Of a DNA stretch of 64,000 nucleotides, positions 43,418 to 51,762 are shown piece after piece (position 1 is the stretch's first letter; every line of letters begins with the position of its first letter). The notes below the pieces were generated by a model, which was not told where the DNA came from, searched no databases, and worked only from the letters and a program-made list of their open reading frames with translations. This DNA comes from Agromyces allii. Lineage in GTDB: Bacteria; Actinomycetota; Actinomycetes; Actinomycetales; Microbacteriaceae. The stretch lies in contig NZ_WBIN01000008.1 of the NCBI RefSeq assembly GCF_009749385.1, positions 62,001 to 126,000 on the forward strand, read 5' to 3'. The position numbers and the translations under genes are program-made.

Positions 43418-44152
43418 GTGTCAACAACCGACACTCCGCCGATCGGTCGCGGTGACGCTGCGAACGTGCGCTGGGGCGTGACGGATGCCGCGGCGGGCAT
43501 CCTGCTCGCGGCTGCCTGTTCGCTCGGCTGGGCGTGGCTGACCCGCACGGTCGTGATCGACGAATGGCTGCAGGTGCTCGGCGCCTACCTCGCCGTCTGG
43601 GTGCCCCTCGTCGTCGTGCTCTGCATCGCGGATGTCGCGCGCGGCCGCCGATCGTTCGCCGCCGACTTCGGACTCCGCGTGCGCTGGATCGACCTCCTCT
43701 GGGGCGTCGGCCTCGGACTCCTCGTGCGCGGACTCGTGACCCTGATCGAACTCGCCTGGACCGGACGCACCTCGCTCGACGGCGGCGTGCTCGCCCTGCC
43801 CACGGGCTTCGCCCTGTGGTTCGGCATCGTCATCGCCCCCGTCGTCATCGGGCCCCTCGTCGAGGAGACGTTCTACCGCGGGCTCGTGCTGCGGGCCGTG
43901 CAACGGCGCACCGGCGGCCGGGCGGCCGTCGCGGCATCCGTCGCCGTCGTCGTGAGCGCGCTCGTCTTCGGGCTCGCGCATCTCGCTCAAGGGGCCGCGC
44001 TCAGCCCGACCGCGGCCGCCGTGACGTTCGTGAGCACCTTCGTGTTCGGGCTCGCAGCCGGGGCGCTCGCGGTCGCGACGGGCCGGCTCGGCGGTGCGAT
44101 CATCGCGCACATGGTCTTCAACGGGATGCTGGTGCTCGCGATCCTGAGCTGA
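43418..44152 (+). CDS. CPBP-family intramembrane glutamic protease
   Basis: 244 residues with about seven membrane helices. The CPBP (Abi/CAAX protease, PF02517) motifs are VEETFYRGL (Glu149, Glu150, Arg154), FGLAHLAQG (His188) and the C-terminal HMVFNGM. Substrates of bacterial members are mostly unknown. The GTG at 43418 is preferred because GGAG lies 8 bp before it; a GTG at 43382 is also in frame. It is divergent from the BY-kinase gene across about 93 bp. Confidence 0.85.
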   Translation: MSTTDTPPIGRGDAANVRWGVTDAAAGILLAAACSLGWAWLTRTVVIDEWLQVLGAYLAVWVPLVVVLCIADVARGRRSFAADFGLRVRWIDLLWGVGLGLLVRGLVTLIELAWTGRTSLDGGVLALPTGFALWFGIVIAPVVIGPLVEETFYRGLVLRAVQRRTGGRAAVAASVAVVVSALVFGLAHLAQGAALSPTAAAVTFVSTFVFGLAAGALAVATGRLGGAIIAHMVFNGMLVLAILS

Positions 44153-44185
44153 GCAGGCCGCGCCCTCGCATGGCTGATCGCAACC

Positions 44186-44220
44186 GGTCAGTGACGATCG
44201 GTCAGTGGCAACTGTCAGTG
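44186..44220. repeat. Three spaced GTCAGTG words between convergent genes
   Basis: GGTCAGTG at 44186-44193 and 44200-44207, and TGTCAGTG at 44213-44220, spaced 14 and 13 bp. The third includes the tdk stop codon. No function is apparent. Confidence 0.5.
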
Positions 44221-44829
44221 GCGGCCGTTCAGCACGCCGCCCGACTCCTCGAGGTAGCAGACGCCGCAGAGCGACTCGTAGGTCACGGTCTCGCCGTCGA
44301 TCGCGACCTGGTCGCCGTCGAACACGAACCGGCCGTCGATCGTGCGCCCGTTGAAGATCGCCTTGCGCCCGCACCGGCAGATGGTCTTCAACTCCTCGAG
44401 GCTGTGCGCGACCTCGAGCAGTCGGCGGCTGCCGGGGAACGCGACCGTCTGGAAGTCGGTGCGGATGCCGTAGGCGAGCACCGGGATGCCCTCGATGAGG
44501 GCGATGCGCAAGAGGTCGTCGACCTGCTCGGAGGTGAGGAACTGCGCCTCGTCGACGAGCAGGCAGCTGACGTCGCGCCCGTTCTCGGCCGCCGACACGG
44601 CGCGACGCTGCTCGAACAGCTCGCGGGCGTTCGCGGTGGGCTCGATGACGAAGTCGACCTCGCGCACCACGCCGAGCCGCGAGACGATGTCGCGATCGCC
44701 CTTGGTGTCGACCGAGGGCTTGGCGAGCAGCACCGCGTGCCCGCGCTCCTCGTAGTTGAACGCCGCCTGCAGCAGCGCCGTCGACTTGCCCGAGTTCATC
44801 GCGCCGTAGCGGAAGTACAGCTTCGCCAT
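44215..44829 (-). CDS. tdk: Thymidine kinase (type II)
   Basis: 204 residues, the normal size. It has a Walker A at GAMNSGKSTALLQ (about 9-21), DEAQFL with the catalytic region near 93-98, and zinc-ligand cysteines in CRCGRKA and CGVCYLE. It phosphorylates thymidine with ATP in the salvage pathway. It is not linked functionally to its neighbours. It converges on the CPBP gene with 62 bp between. Confidence 0.96.
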   Translation of the reverse strand: MAKLYFRYGAMNSGKSTALLQAAFNYEERGHAVLLAKPSVDTKGDRDIVSRLGVVREVDFVIEPTANARELFEQRRAVSAAENGRDVSCLLVDEAQFLTSEQVDDLLRIALIEGIPVLAYGIRTDFQTVAFPGSRRLLEVAHSLEELKTICRCGRKAIFNGRTIDGRFVFDGDQVAIDGETVTYESLCGVCYLEESGGVLNGRH

Positions 44830-44859
44830 CAGACGCTCCCGCCCCTCGACGGACGGACC

Positions 44860-46020
44860 TCAACCGATGACATGACGAAACTCCACCGTGACATTCTCCC
44901 CCGTCGTCGCGACCTCCGCCGCCAGGCCCACCGCTCGCGCCACCGCGGCGAACCGCTCGATCGACCGGCGGTTCGGCGGTTCGGCGCCGACGACCGCGTC
45001 GACCGCGATGCGAACCACCCGTCCGCGCATGAGCTCCGTGTCTTCACGGTTCACGGCCACGCGGATCGACGCAGCCCGCTCGTCGCTCGCGAGCCAGCTC
45101 AGCAGTGCGGTGAGCGCGGCACGCTGGTCGTCGTGGAGGCTCGCGACCGCCGTATCGCTCTCGACGACCTCGACGGGCACCCCCTGCCTTCGCTCGAGAT
45201 CGGCCGCGAGGTCGTTCAGCCAGCTCGTCGCGATCTCGTCGCGGAGGGTCGCGCGGAGCGCCTCGGCCAACTGCCGGGCACGGTCGGCCTCCGCCACGGA
45301 CACGCGTTCGACGCTGAGCATCGAGGCGAGGAACGGCAGCACCTCGCGGCGGAGCACCGCCACTCGCCCGTGATCGGCGGAGCGGGCGAGTCCGGCGCGG
45401 AGTTCGGCGTCGCGCTGGAGCAGCACCTGGTTCGCCTTGCGCTGCCACTCGAGCGTGATGTGCACGATGGCCCACGAGTACCCCGCGGCCGCGGCGCTCG
45501 CCACCACGGTCGGCATCACGAACACGAGCATCATCGCCACGACGGGCAGGCGATGCCACACGGGGCCGGCGCCGTCGGCGACGAGCACCGAGAGCACGGC
45601 GGCCGAGAGGGCGCCGGCGGTGAGCAGGGTCGTCCAACTGCAGTACGGCGCGAGCGACACCATCAGGATCCCGATCACGATCGGGCCGAAGTCGTCGTAG
45701 AGGTACCGGTCGTTGCCGATCGTGCTGAGGTACTCGGCGACCGCGGCGCCGACGCCGAACACGACGACGATCCACAGGCGCTCGGGGGTGAACGGCGCAC
45801 GCGACGGACGTGTGGCGAGCGTCGCCGTCACCGAGGCCACGACCACGAAGACGACCGCCGCGATCGCCGCGACGGGCGAAACGACCTCGGGCCAGTGCGC
45901 GATCGTGATGACGACCGCGGTCAGGGTCGCGACGACCCCGCCGAAGTGCTGCAGGATCGACGACGAGGCGAGCCCGACGATCGGGTCGATGTCTTTCGGG
46001 GCGAGGCGCGCGGTGCTCAT
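44860..46020 (-). CDS. Membrane protein with degenerate histidine-kinase-like C-terminus
   Basis: 386 residues. Six or so membrane helices (about 25-190) are followed by a cytoplasmic coiled region (EWQRKANQVLLQRDAELRAG) and an alpha/beta domain laid out like a GHKL ATPase. I cannot find an N-box, a DxGxG or a phospho-accepting histidine context, so it probably lacks kinase activity. The ATG overlaps the stop of the sensor kinase gene by 4 bp. It may be a partner or pseudokinase for that protein; function is inferred only. Confidence 0.65.
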   Translation of the reverse strand: MSTARLAPKDIDPIVGLASSSILQHFGGVVATLTAVVITIAHWPEVVSPVAAIAAVVFVVVASVTATLATRPSRAPFTPERLWIVVVFGVGAAVAEYLSTIGNDRYLYDDFGPIVIGILMVSLAPYCSWTTLLTAGALSAAVLSVLVADGAGPVWHRLPVVAMMLVFVMPTVVASAAAAGYSWAIVHITLEWQRKANQVLLQRDAELRAGLARSADHGRVAVLRREVLPFLASMLSVERVSVAEADRARQLAEALRATLRDEIATSWLNDLAADLERRQGVPVEVVESDTAVASLHDDQRAALTALLSWLASDERAASIRVAVNREDTELMRGRVVRIAVDAVVGAEPPNRRSIERFAAVARAVGLAAEVATTGENVTVEFRHVIG

Positions 46021-47219
46021 GCGCCGCCCTCGGGCACCGTGAGCACGATCGTCGTGCCGACGCCGATCGCCGACCAGACCCGGGCCGTACCGCCCTCGCG
46101 CTCGATGCGGGCGACGACGCCGTCGCGGAATCCTCGCCGACCGGCCGGGATCTGGTCGGCGTCGAACCCCGAACCGATGTCCATGACGGCGACGGTGACC
46201 TCGCCGCCGCCGATGCCCAGGATCATCTCGGCCTCCTGCACGCCGGCGTGCCGGGCGACGTTGCGCAGGCACTCGGCCACGGCCGCGTCGAGCTCGGCGG
46301 CACGTCGCGCTCCGAGGTGCGAGAGCACCGCCAGGTCGCCGGTCAGCTGCACGTCGAGCCCTTCGTCTTCGGCGGCCGCGAAGGCCAGGTCGAGCACTGG
46401 GGTGCCGTCGGCATCGCCGTCGACCGCGACCACAGCCACGTCGCCAGCTTCGCTTCGGTGCTGGGCGATCCAGTCGCGCCCGACGAGCAGTTCGAGATCT
46501 TGTCGGATGTCGGTGCGCAGGCGCTCGTCGACCGGCCCCGAGCCGGCCGAAGCGATGGCGAGCAGGTGGCTCATCGCGGTGTCGTGCAGGCGCGTGACGG
46601 CCTCGAGTTCGTGGTCTCGCCGGGCCGTGGCCTCGCGGGCCGCGACGTTCGCGCGCACGAGCGCGGCCTGGCGGCGGAGCCCCGCCCGTCTGGTCAGCCC
46701 GTCGACCCCGCGGATCAGCATGACGAAGACGGCCACGGCGGTCGCGGCGGTATTGATCTGGAACGTCGAGTCGCTGATCGTCGCGCCGACGTACGCGGCG
46801 GGCTGGCCGACCGTGTAAGCCACGACGACCCACAGGCACGCGATCCACGACCCGCTACCGGCTCCGCCGACGAGCACCAGCGCGATGCACGGGATCGCGA
46901 CGACCGCGTTGTCGGTGCTGGCGAAGTCGTACTCGGAGCGCATCGCGAGCGCCGTCATCCACACGGTGATCCCGGCCCCGGCGACGAGGTAGAGGAGCGT
47001 CGACATCACGGTTCGATGCAGTGCGACGAACGAGAGCAGCCCCGCCATGATGAGCAGGAGTCCGGCGGCGATCCAACCGGCCGGTCGGCCGCCGATCGCG
47101 AGGGAGAGCGAGACGAGCCCGCCCATCGCGAGGTAGACCCACCCCGCGACATGGCCGGCGTGCACGATCGCACGGCCCACGGAGTCGCGCGACAGATCGC
47201 CGGGGAGCCCCAGCGTCAT
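46017..47219 (-). CDS. Orphan sensor histidine kinase (GHKL ATPase)
   Basis: 400 residues. There are about six membrane helices to residue 190, then a linker with the probable phospho-accepting region RLHDTAMSHLLAIAS near 215, as in NarX/DesK-type kinases. The ATP domain has an N-box CLRNVARHA near 325, G1 DIGSGFDAD near 350 and G2 GVGTTIVLTVP near 390. ATG 47219 is chosen because GGAGG lies 5-6 bp upstream. No response regulator is present in the window. It is coupled by a 4-bp overlap to the degenerate partner downstream. Confidence 0.8.
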   Translation of the reverse strand: MTLGLPGDLSRDSVGRAIVHAGHVAGWVYLAMGGLVSLSLAIGGRPAGWIAAGLLLIMAGLLSFVALHRTVMSTLLYLVAGAGITVWMTALAMRSEYDFASTDNAVVAIPCIALVLVGGAGSGSWIACLWVVVAYTVGQPAAYVGATISDSTFQINTAATAVAVFVMLIRGVDGLTRRAGLRRQAALVRANVAAREATARRDHELEAVTRLHDTAMSHLLAIASAGSGPVDERLRTDIRQDLELLVGRDWIAQHRSEAGDVAVVAVDGDADGTPVLDLAFAAAEDEGLDVQLTGDLAVLSHLGARRAAELDAAVAECLRNVARHAGVQEAEMILGIGGGEVTVAVMDIGSGFDADQIPAGRRGFRDGVVARIEREGGTARVWSAIGVGTTIVLTVPEGGA

Positions 47220-47333
47220 GGGCACCTCCGTGAGCTCATGCCGAGCGCGACGGGTTCACACTGGACTCTCCGGATTATCCCAGCAATGGGGCAGGATTCG
47301 TGCATGTGCGGAGCCGTGGCGCCGCCGCGACGC

Positions 47334-49439
47334 TCAGAACAGCACGTCGGGCGCCGCCGCGAACTGCGTGCGTTCGGCGGATCGGCGGGCCGCCGCATCT
47401 GCGAGACCGGCCGACCTGACTCCGCCCGTGGCGGGATCTTCCTGCCCTCGCGCCAGCCCGTGAGCCCGAAGCAGCGGCGCCACTCTGGCGGCCAGCCATT
47501 TGCGGTACTCCTTGGGCGCGTAGGCGTTCTGGCCGTAGTACATCGACCGGTACTTCGTCACGAGTTCGGGGTGCTCGCGGTCGAGCCACTGCATGAACCA
47601 CGGCTTCACGCCGCCGCGCAGGTGCAGCGCGGAGTACACGACGCTCGTCGCGCCGGCCGCCTTCACCTGCCGCAGCGCCTCGTCGAGGTGGGCCCGGGTG
47701 TCGGTGAGGTACGGCAGGATCGGCATCAGGAACACCGTGCAGTCGAGCCCCGCCTCGCGCACGGCGGTGACGGTCGCGAGCCTCGCCTTCGTGCTCGGCG
47801 TGCCGGGCTCGATCGACTGCTGCAGTTCGTCGTCGTAGACCGCGATCGACATCGCGAGGTCGACCGGAACCTGCTGGGCCGCATCGACGAGGAGCGGAAG
47901 GTCGCGGCGCAGCAGCGACCCCTTCGTGAGGACGCTGAACGGCGTGCCGCTCGAGGCGAGCGCGTCGATGATGCCCGGCATGAGCCGGTAGCGCCCCTCG
48001 GCCCGCTGGTACGGATCGGTGTTCGTGCCGAGCGCCACGGGCTCATGGCGCCACGTTCGCTTCGCGAGCTCGCCCGCGAGCACCTCGGCGACGTTCACCT
48101 TGACGATGATCTGCCGATCGAAGTCGTCGCCCGCGTCGAGGTCGAGATATGTGTGCGTGGGGCGGGCGAAGCAATTGTGGCTCACCACGCCGTTCGCGAT
48201 GAAGTCTCCGGTGGAGGTCGTGATGTCGAGCAACTCACGCTCGCCCGGAAGCCGCTCGATCGAGACCACGCGCAGATCGGCGTTGCTCTTGATCGCCGAT
48301 CCCACGAGGGCGAGCTTTCGCGTGATCGCGGGTTGCGCGATCGAGAAGAAGGCGCTCCTCGAGGGAAGGCCTCCCGTGAGTCGAATGTTGGCGACACCGA
48401 TCGAATTGGCCTTCTCACGGATGAACGGAACTGCGAACCGTCGGAGCGCGCCCTCGATGGCACCCAAGATGGTCTCGTCCTTGTTCGAGATCCGCAGGAT
48501 GCCCCGGCTGCACGACCCCTCTGCATCGAAGATGCCCCCGAGATAGCCGGCCGCCCACTCGTCGCACGGGTCTTGCGGCCACGAGATCAGACGTGAGATC
48601 GACTCGTGGTCGGCACGACGGGCCGTGCGGATCGCGGACATCGGACGACGTGTCGTGCTTGCCGGAGCGAACTCGAACGACTTCGTGGTGATGCCGAAAC
48701 GCTCGAGATACGCACGCGTGCGGACGAGCGCTTCGGTGTCGGCGAGCGCGAGCCGGAATTGGAAGACGTTGTTCGGGGTTCCGCTCGGTCGTGTGTACGT
48801 TCGCGCGAACAGCAGCCCGTCGCCTCGGATCATGCCCGCAAGATATCCGGTCGCATAGCGGTCGGAGTCGATCGAGATCTCAGGACGAATGCCGGCTCGA
48901 CCGAACCCCATGAGCGAGTTTCCGGTGGTGAGGTAGGGCCGCTGGCCCGGACCGTTCATCGCCCCCGTGACGTGCTTCCACCCGCGTTCGGTGAGGAAGC
49001 GGTGGTCGCCGCTCGCGATGACCGTCGTGCCGTCTGCGAGCGTCACGCGATAGGCCGGCTTGCGCGTCGGCCACTTCGCGAGGACCTTCGCAGGCGTGTA
49101 GCGGCGGTAGCGCCCCTCGACACGGGTGCCGAGCACTTCATCGCCCACCTCGATTGTTCGGAGCGCCTTCTCGCGCCCGTCGCTCATCGTGATGATCGTC
49201 TCGGGGTCTAGGCAGTACACACACGCATGGCTGCAGCCCCGGTAGGGATTGACGGTCCAGCTGAAGGGCATCGACGACGGGCCCGGCACGTGGTTCAGCG
49301 CCGACTTCGCGAGCACCTCGTGGAAGGTGATGCCCGCGAAGTCGGGGGTCTGCACCGATCGCACGAGGTTGTTCAGGCGGGCCAGGCCCGGCAGCGTGCC
49401 GGCCTGGTCGACGCCCAACTCCTGCCCGCTCCACCTCAT
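47334..49439 (-). CDS. Rv2578c-family radical SAM protein interrupted by an intein
   Basis: 701-residue precursor; removing the 347-residue intein gives a 354-residue enzyme. The exteins join as GCSHACVY + CFARPTHTYLDLD, restoring the CxxxCxxC iron-sulfur cluster motif, so the unspliced protein lacks an intact cluster site. The C-extein has VNVAEVLAGELAKRTW and GTNTDPYQRAEGRYRLMPGI, as in the SplB-like Rv2578c group. The reaction is unknown; relatives include spore photoproduct lyase. ATG 49439 is chosen because the next upstream ATG (49457) lies within the LexA operator. No good ribosome site is seen for either. Confidence 0.92.
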   Translation of the reverse strand: MRWSGQELGVDQAGTLPGLARLNNLVRSVQTPDFAGITFHEVLAKSALNHVPGPSSMPFSWTVNPYRGCSHACVYCLDPETIITMSDGREKALRTIEVGDEVLGTRVEGRYRRYTPAKVLAKWPTRKPAYRVTLADGTTVIASGDHRFLTERGWKHVTGAMNGPGQRPYLTTGNSLMGFGRAGIRPEISIDSDRYATGYLAGMIRGDGLLFARTYTRPSGTPNNVFQFRLALADTEALVRTRAYLERFGITTKSFEFAPASTTRRPMSAIRTARRADHESISRLISWPQDPCDEWAAGYLGGIFDAEGSCSRGILRISNKDETILGAIEGALRRFAVPFIREKANSIGVANIRLTGGLPSRSAFFSIAQPAITRKLALVGSAIKSNADLRVVSIERLPGERELLDITTSTGDFIANGVVSHNCFARPTHTYLDLDAGDDFDRQIIVKVNVAEVLAGELAKRTWRHEPVALGTNTDPYQRAEGRYRLMPGIIDALASSGTPFSVLTKGSLLRRDLPLLVDAAQQVPVDLAMSIAVYDDELQQSIEPGTPSTKARLATVTAVREAGLDCTVFLMPILPYLTDTRAHLDEALRQVKAAGATSVVYSALHLRGGVKPWFMQWLDREHPELVTKYRSMYYGQNAYAPKEYRKWLAARVAPLLRAHGLARGQEDPATGGVRSAGLADAAARRSAERTQFAAAPDVLF
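48174..49214 (-). mobile_element. Intein with LAGLIDADG homing endonuclease in the radical SAM gene
   Basis: 347 residues. It begins CLDPETIITMSDGREKALRT (block A) and has a block B, VIASGDHRFLTERGWKHV. Two LAGLIDADG motifs follow, YLAGMIRGDGLL and YLGGIFDAEGS. It ends GDFIANGVVSHN with the next residue Cys. First residue Cys, penultimate His, last Asn and +1 Cys are all the canonical splicing residues, so it should be active. Both endonuclease motifs keep an acidic residue. It is inserted exactly at the third cluster cysteine, a slow-evolving target typical of inteins. Confidence 0.95.
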
Positions 49440-49444
49440 GCTGA

Positions 49445-49466
49445 CATTCGAACACATGTTCGAATG
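49445..49466. promoter_or_regulatory. LexA operator (SOS box) upstream of the radical SAM gene
   Basis: The core at 49448-49463 is TCGAACACATGTTCGA, a perfect match to the Gram-positive/actinobacterial CGAAC-N4-GTTCG box, extended to a 22-bp palindrome with 9-bp arms. It lies 6-27 bp before the start codon of the radical SAM gene, where LexA would block transcription or early elongation. Confidence 0.88.
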
Positions 49467-49515
49467 AGGTGCAAGCGGCGCGCCGCGACATCCGGATGCC
49501 GCGGCGCGCCGTCGC

Positions 49516-51396
49516 TCAGGCCGGAACCGTCACCCGGGCCGGCGCCCGACCCGAGGCCCGACCCGCCACCGCCCCGCGACCGGCGGCGAGCTCGAAGCTC
49601 TCCCCCGCCCACCGCCGGCGCAGCCACCGGTCGTGGCTGGCCAGCACGACCGCCCCCGGGTAGGCGCCCAGCGCCTCCTCGAGGTCGGTCGCGAGCGAGA
49701 GCGAGAGGTGGTTCGTCGGCTCGTCGAGCAGGAACAGGTGCGGCGGCCTCGCGATCACCAGGGCGAGCGCGAGGCGCCGCTGCTGTCCGACCGAGAGCGC
49801 CCCGACCGGCCTCGACTCGTCGCGAGGGGCGACGAGGCCGAGGCTCGACAGCGGCACCTGCTCGGCCCGCCGCTCGCCCAGGGTGCGCTCGTAGACCCGG
49901 CGCGCCGCGGCATCCGGATCGGCGAAGCGCACGTCCTGCTCGAGCAGCTGCACGCGCAACCCGCGACGGCGGAGCACCGAGCCGCCGTCGACCGCCTGCG
50001 TGCCCGCGAGCACGTTGAGCAGGGTCGACTTCCCGGCGCCGTTCGCCCCGGTCACGAGCAGTCGCGTGGTCGCCGCGAGGTGCAGCGACGGCACCTCGAG
50101 GCGGCCTTCGACGGCGGCATCCGTCACCTGCACGAGCAGCCCGGCCGCCTCCTCGAGCGCGTGCGACCCCTGCGGGATGCCCGCGAACGAGAGCGGCGCC
50201 GGCGGCTTCTGCACCTGCTCGCGCTCGAGCACCTCGAGCCGCTGCTCGGCGTTGCGCACCCGCCGGGCGACCGCGTGCTCGACGCCCTCGCGCTTGAAGT
50301 GCTTCAGGAACTTGTCGTTGTCGGTCGGCGCTCGACCGTGCGCCACGGAACGCGCCGCACCGCCCGCTGCGACCTCCGCCCGAAGCGCGGCGAGCTCCTT
50401 CTGCTCGACGTCGAACTGCCGCTGCCAACGCAGCCGCTCGTCGGCCTTCACCGCGAGGAACTCGGTGAACCCGCCGCCGAACACGGTGCCGCCGGTGGCC
50501 GCGAGCAGGTCGTCGCGCGTGACGCGAGTGCTCGCGTACGTCGACGGACCCGATCGGCCGCGCGTCGCCTGCGGCTCGGCCACGGCCAGCGCCCCTCGAC
50601 GCCCCGGATCGAGGTCGAGCAGGCCGGTGGCGACCCGGTCGAGGAACTCCCGGTCGTGGCTGGCGAAGATCACCGGCCCGGCCCAGGCGCGAAGCCTCGA
50701 CTCGAGGAACGCCGCGGCGTCGTCGTCGAGGTGGTTCGTCGGCTCGTCGAGCAGCAGCGCGTCGGGTGCGCGGAGCAGCAGCGCCGCGAGCGCGAAACGG
50801 CTGCGCTGGCCGCCCGACATCTCGTCGACCCGACGGTCGAGGCCGAGCCCCGCGACGCCGAGCCCGTGCAGCAGCTCGTCGCGCCGGGCATCGGCTCCCC
50901 AGACGTCGGCCCGCTCGGCCGCGTCGAGCGCCGCCGCGTACCGGTCTGCGGATGCCGCGGCGGCGCGTTCGCCGTCGAGGTCACCCACGCCCGGAGAGCC
51001 CCCAGGGGCATCGGCCAGCGCGGCCGCCGCGTCGTCGAGCTCGCGCTCGATGGCGCGCACCTCGCCGAGCGCATGCTCGAGCACGTCGCCGATGCGGTCG
51101 CTCGCCGCGAACGGGAGTTCCTGCGTGAGCAGGCCTGTTCGTCGCGGACGGCTGACCCGGCCGTCGCCCGAGACGTCGGGCATCGACGCGGGCGGCCCGG
51201 CTGCGGCATCCGTCGCCTGCGAGAAGGCGATCAACCGAAGCAGGGTCGATTTTCCGGCACCGTTCTCGCCGATGAGGCCGAGACGCTGGCCGGGGGCGAC
51301 CGAGAAGCCGAGATCGCTGAACACACGGCGATCGGGGTAGTGCGCCGACAGGTCGTCGACGCGGAGATACGAGGAATACGAGACGTGTACCGTCAT
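49516..51396 (-). CDS. ABC-F family ATP-binding protein (no membrane domain)
   Basis: 626 residues with two ATPase domains. The first has Walker A GLIGENGAGKSTLL near residue 40, signature MSGGQRSRFALAAL near 195 and Walker B LLLDEPTNHLDDD. The second has VTGANGAGKSTLLNVLAG near 450, LSVGQQRRLALAL and FLLDEPTNHLS. The linker between them (about 300-400) is the ribosome-contacting region of ABC-F proteins. Members rescue or protect ribosomes; some give antibiotic resistance, but this cannot be assigned here. AAAGGCGG serves as ribosome site for ATG 51396. Confidence 0.92.
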   Translation of the reverse strand: MTVHVSYSSYLRVDDLSAHYPDRRVFSDLGFSVAPGQRLGLIGENGAGKSTLLRLIAFSQATDAAAGPPASMPDVSGDGRVSRPRRTGLLTQELPFAASDRIGDVLEHALGEVRAIERELDDAAAALADAPGGSPGVGDLDGERAAAASADRYAAALDAAERADVWGADARRDELLHGLGVAGLGLDRRVDEMSGGQRSRFALAALLLRAPDALLLDEPTNHLDDDAAAFLESRLRAWAGPVIFASHDREFLDRVATGLLDLDPGRRGALAVAEPQATRGRSGPSTYASTRVTRDDLLAATGGTVFGGGFTEFLAVKADERLRWQRQFDVEQKELAALRAEVAAGGAARSVAHGRAPTDNDKFLKHFKREGVEHAVARRVRNAEQRLEVLEREQVQKPPAPLSFAGIPQGSHALEEAAGLLVQVTDAAVEGRLEVPSLHLAATTRLLVTGANGAGKSTLLNVLAGTQAVDGGSVLRRRGLRVQLLEQDVRFADPDAAARRVYERTLGERRAEQVPLSSLGLVAPRDESRPVGALSVGQQRRLALALVIARPPHLFLLDEPTNHLSLSLATDLEEALGAYPGAVVLASHDRWLRRRWAGESFELAAGRGAVAGRASGRAPARVTVPA

Positions 51397-51762
51397 GCGG
51401 TCCGCCTTTCACGAATGCTCCCGAGCCGTCGACGGATGCCGCGGGCAGGCGGCCGGTCGAACGGTGCACCGCACGGGTCCGTCGCGCGCGCATGGCAGCG
51501 CCGACGACCCGGGAGCGGAGAAGGATCCCGCCGGGCATTGCCGAGATGGATGCAGCCGTCACCGTCGCGAACAGTGGAATGGGTACACCCGATGTCTACG
51601 GCGCCTCAGGCGCGGGACGGTGGGAGTACTTACTTCATAGCGGGGTCGACGATAGCAGAGGTCGATCGGTGAAGTACAGGGCGCGCCCCAATTCCGCGCG
51701 ACGCGTGCGACACGGGCGGCTCGTGACGCGCGGCCACCGCGGGAGACGCGGGCGAACGCCGC
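51397..51762 (-). promoter_or_regulatory. 366-bp leader of the ABC-F gene
   Basis: No long gene is present. On the minus strand it holds a possible -10 (TATCGT near 51652), a two-codon frame ATG-AAG-TAA (51638-51630), a GCGCC-TCA-GGCGC hairpin (51601-51613) and about 230 nt before the start codon. Long leaders with short frames are known attenuators for ABC-F resistance genes. The 3' part may also hold the mqo terminator, which I could not pinpoint. Confidence 0.35.

Noticed and set aside
43534..46818. A roughly 1,100-residue plus-strand frame across the CPBP, tdk and kinase genes
   Set aside because: It is Arg/Ala/Asp-rich with no motif, while the genes under it have clear catalytic motifs and ribosome sites.
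49440..49457. Upstream ATG at 49457 as the radical SAM start
   Set aside because: It lies in the centre of the LexA operator and lacks a ribosome site. The ATG at 49439 begins the conserved part. It remains possible.
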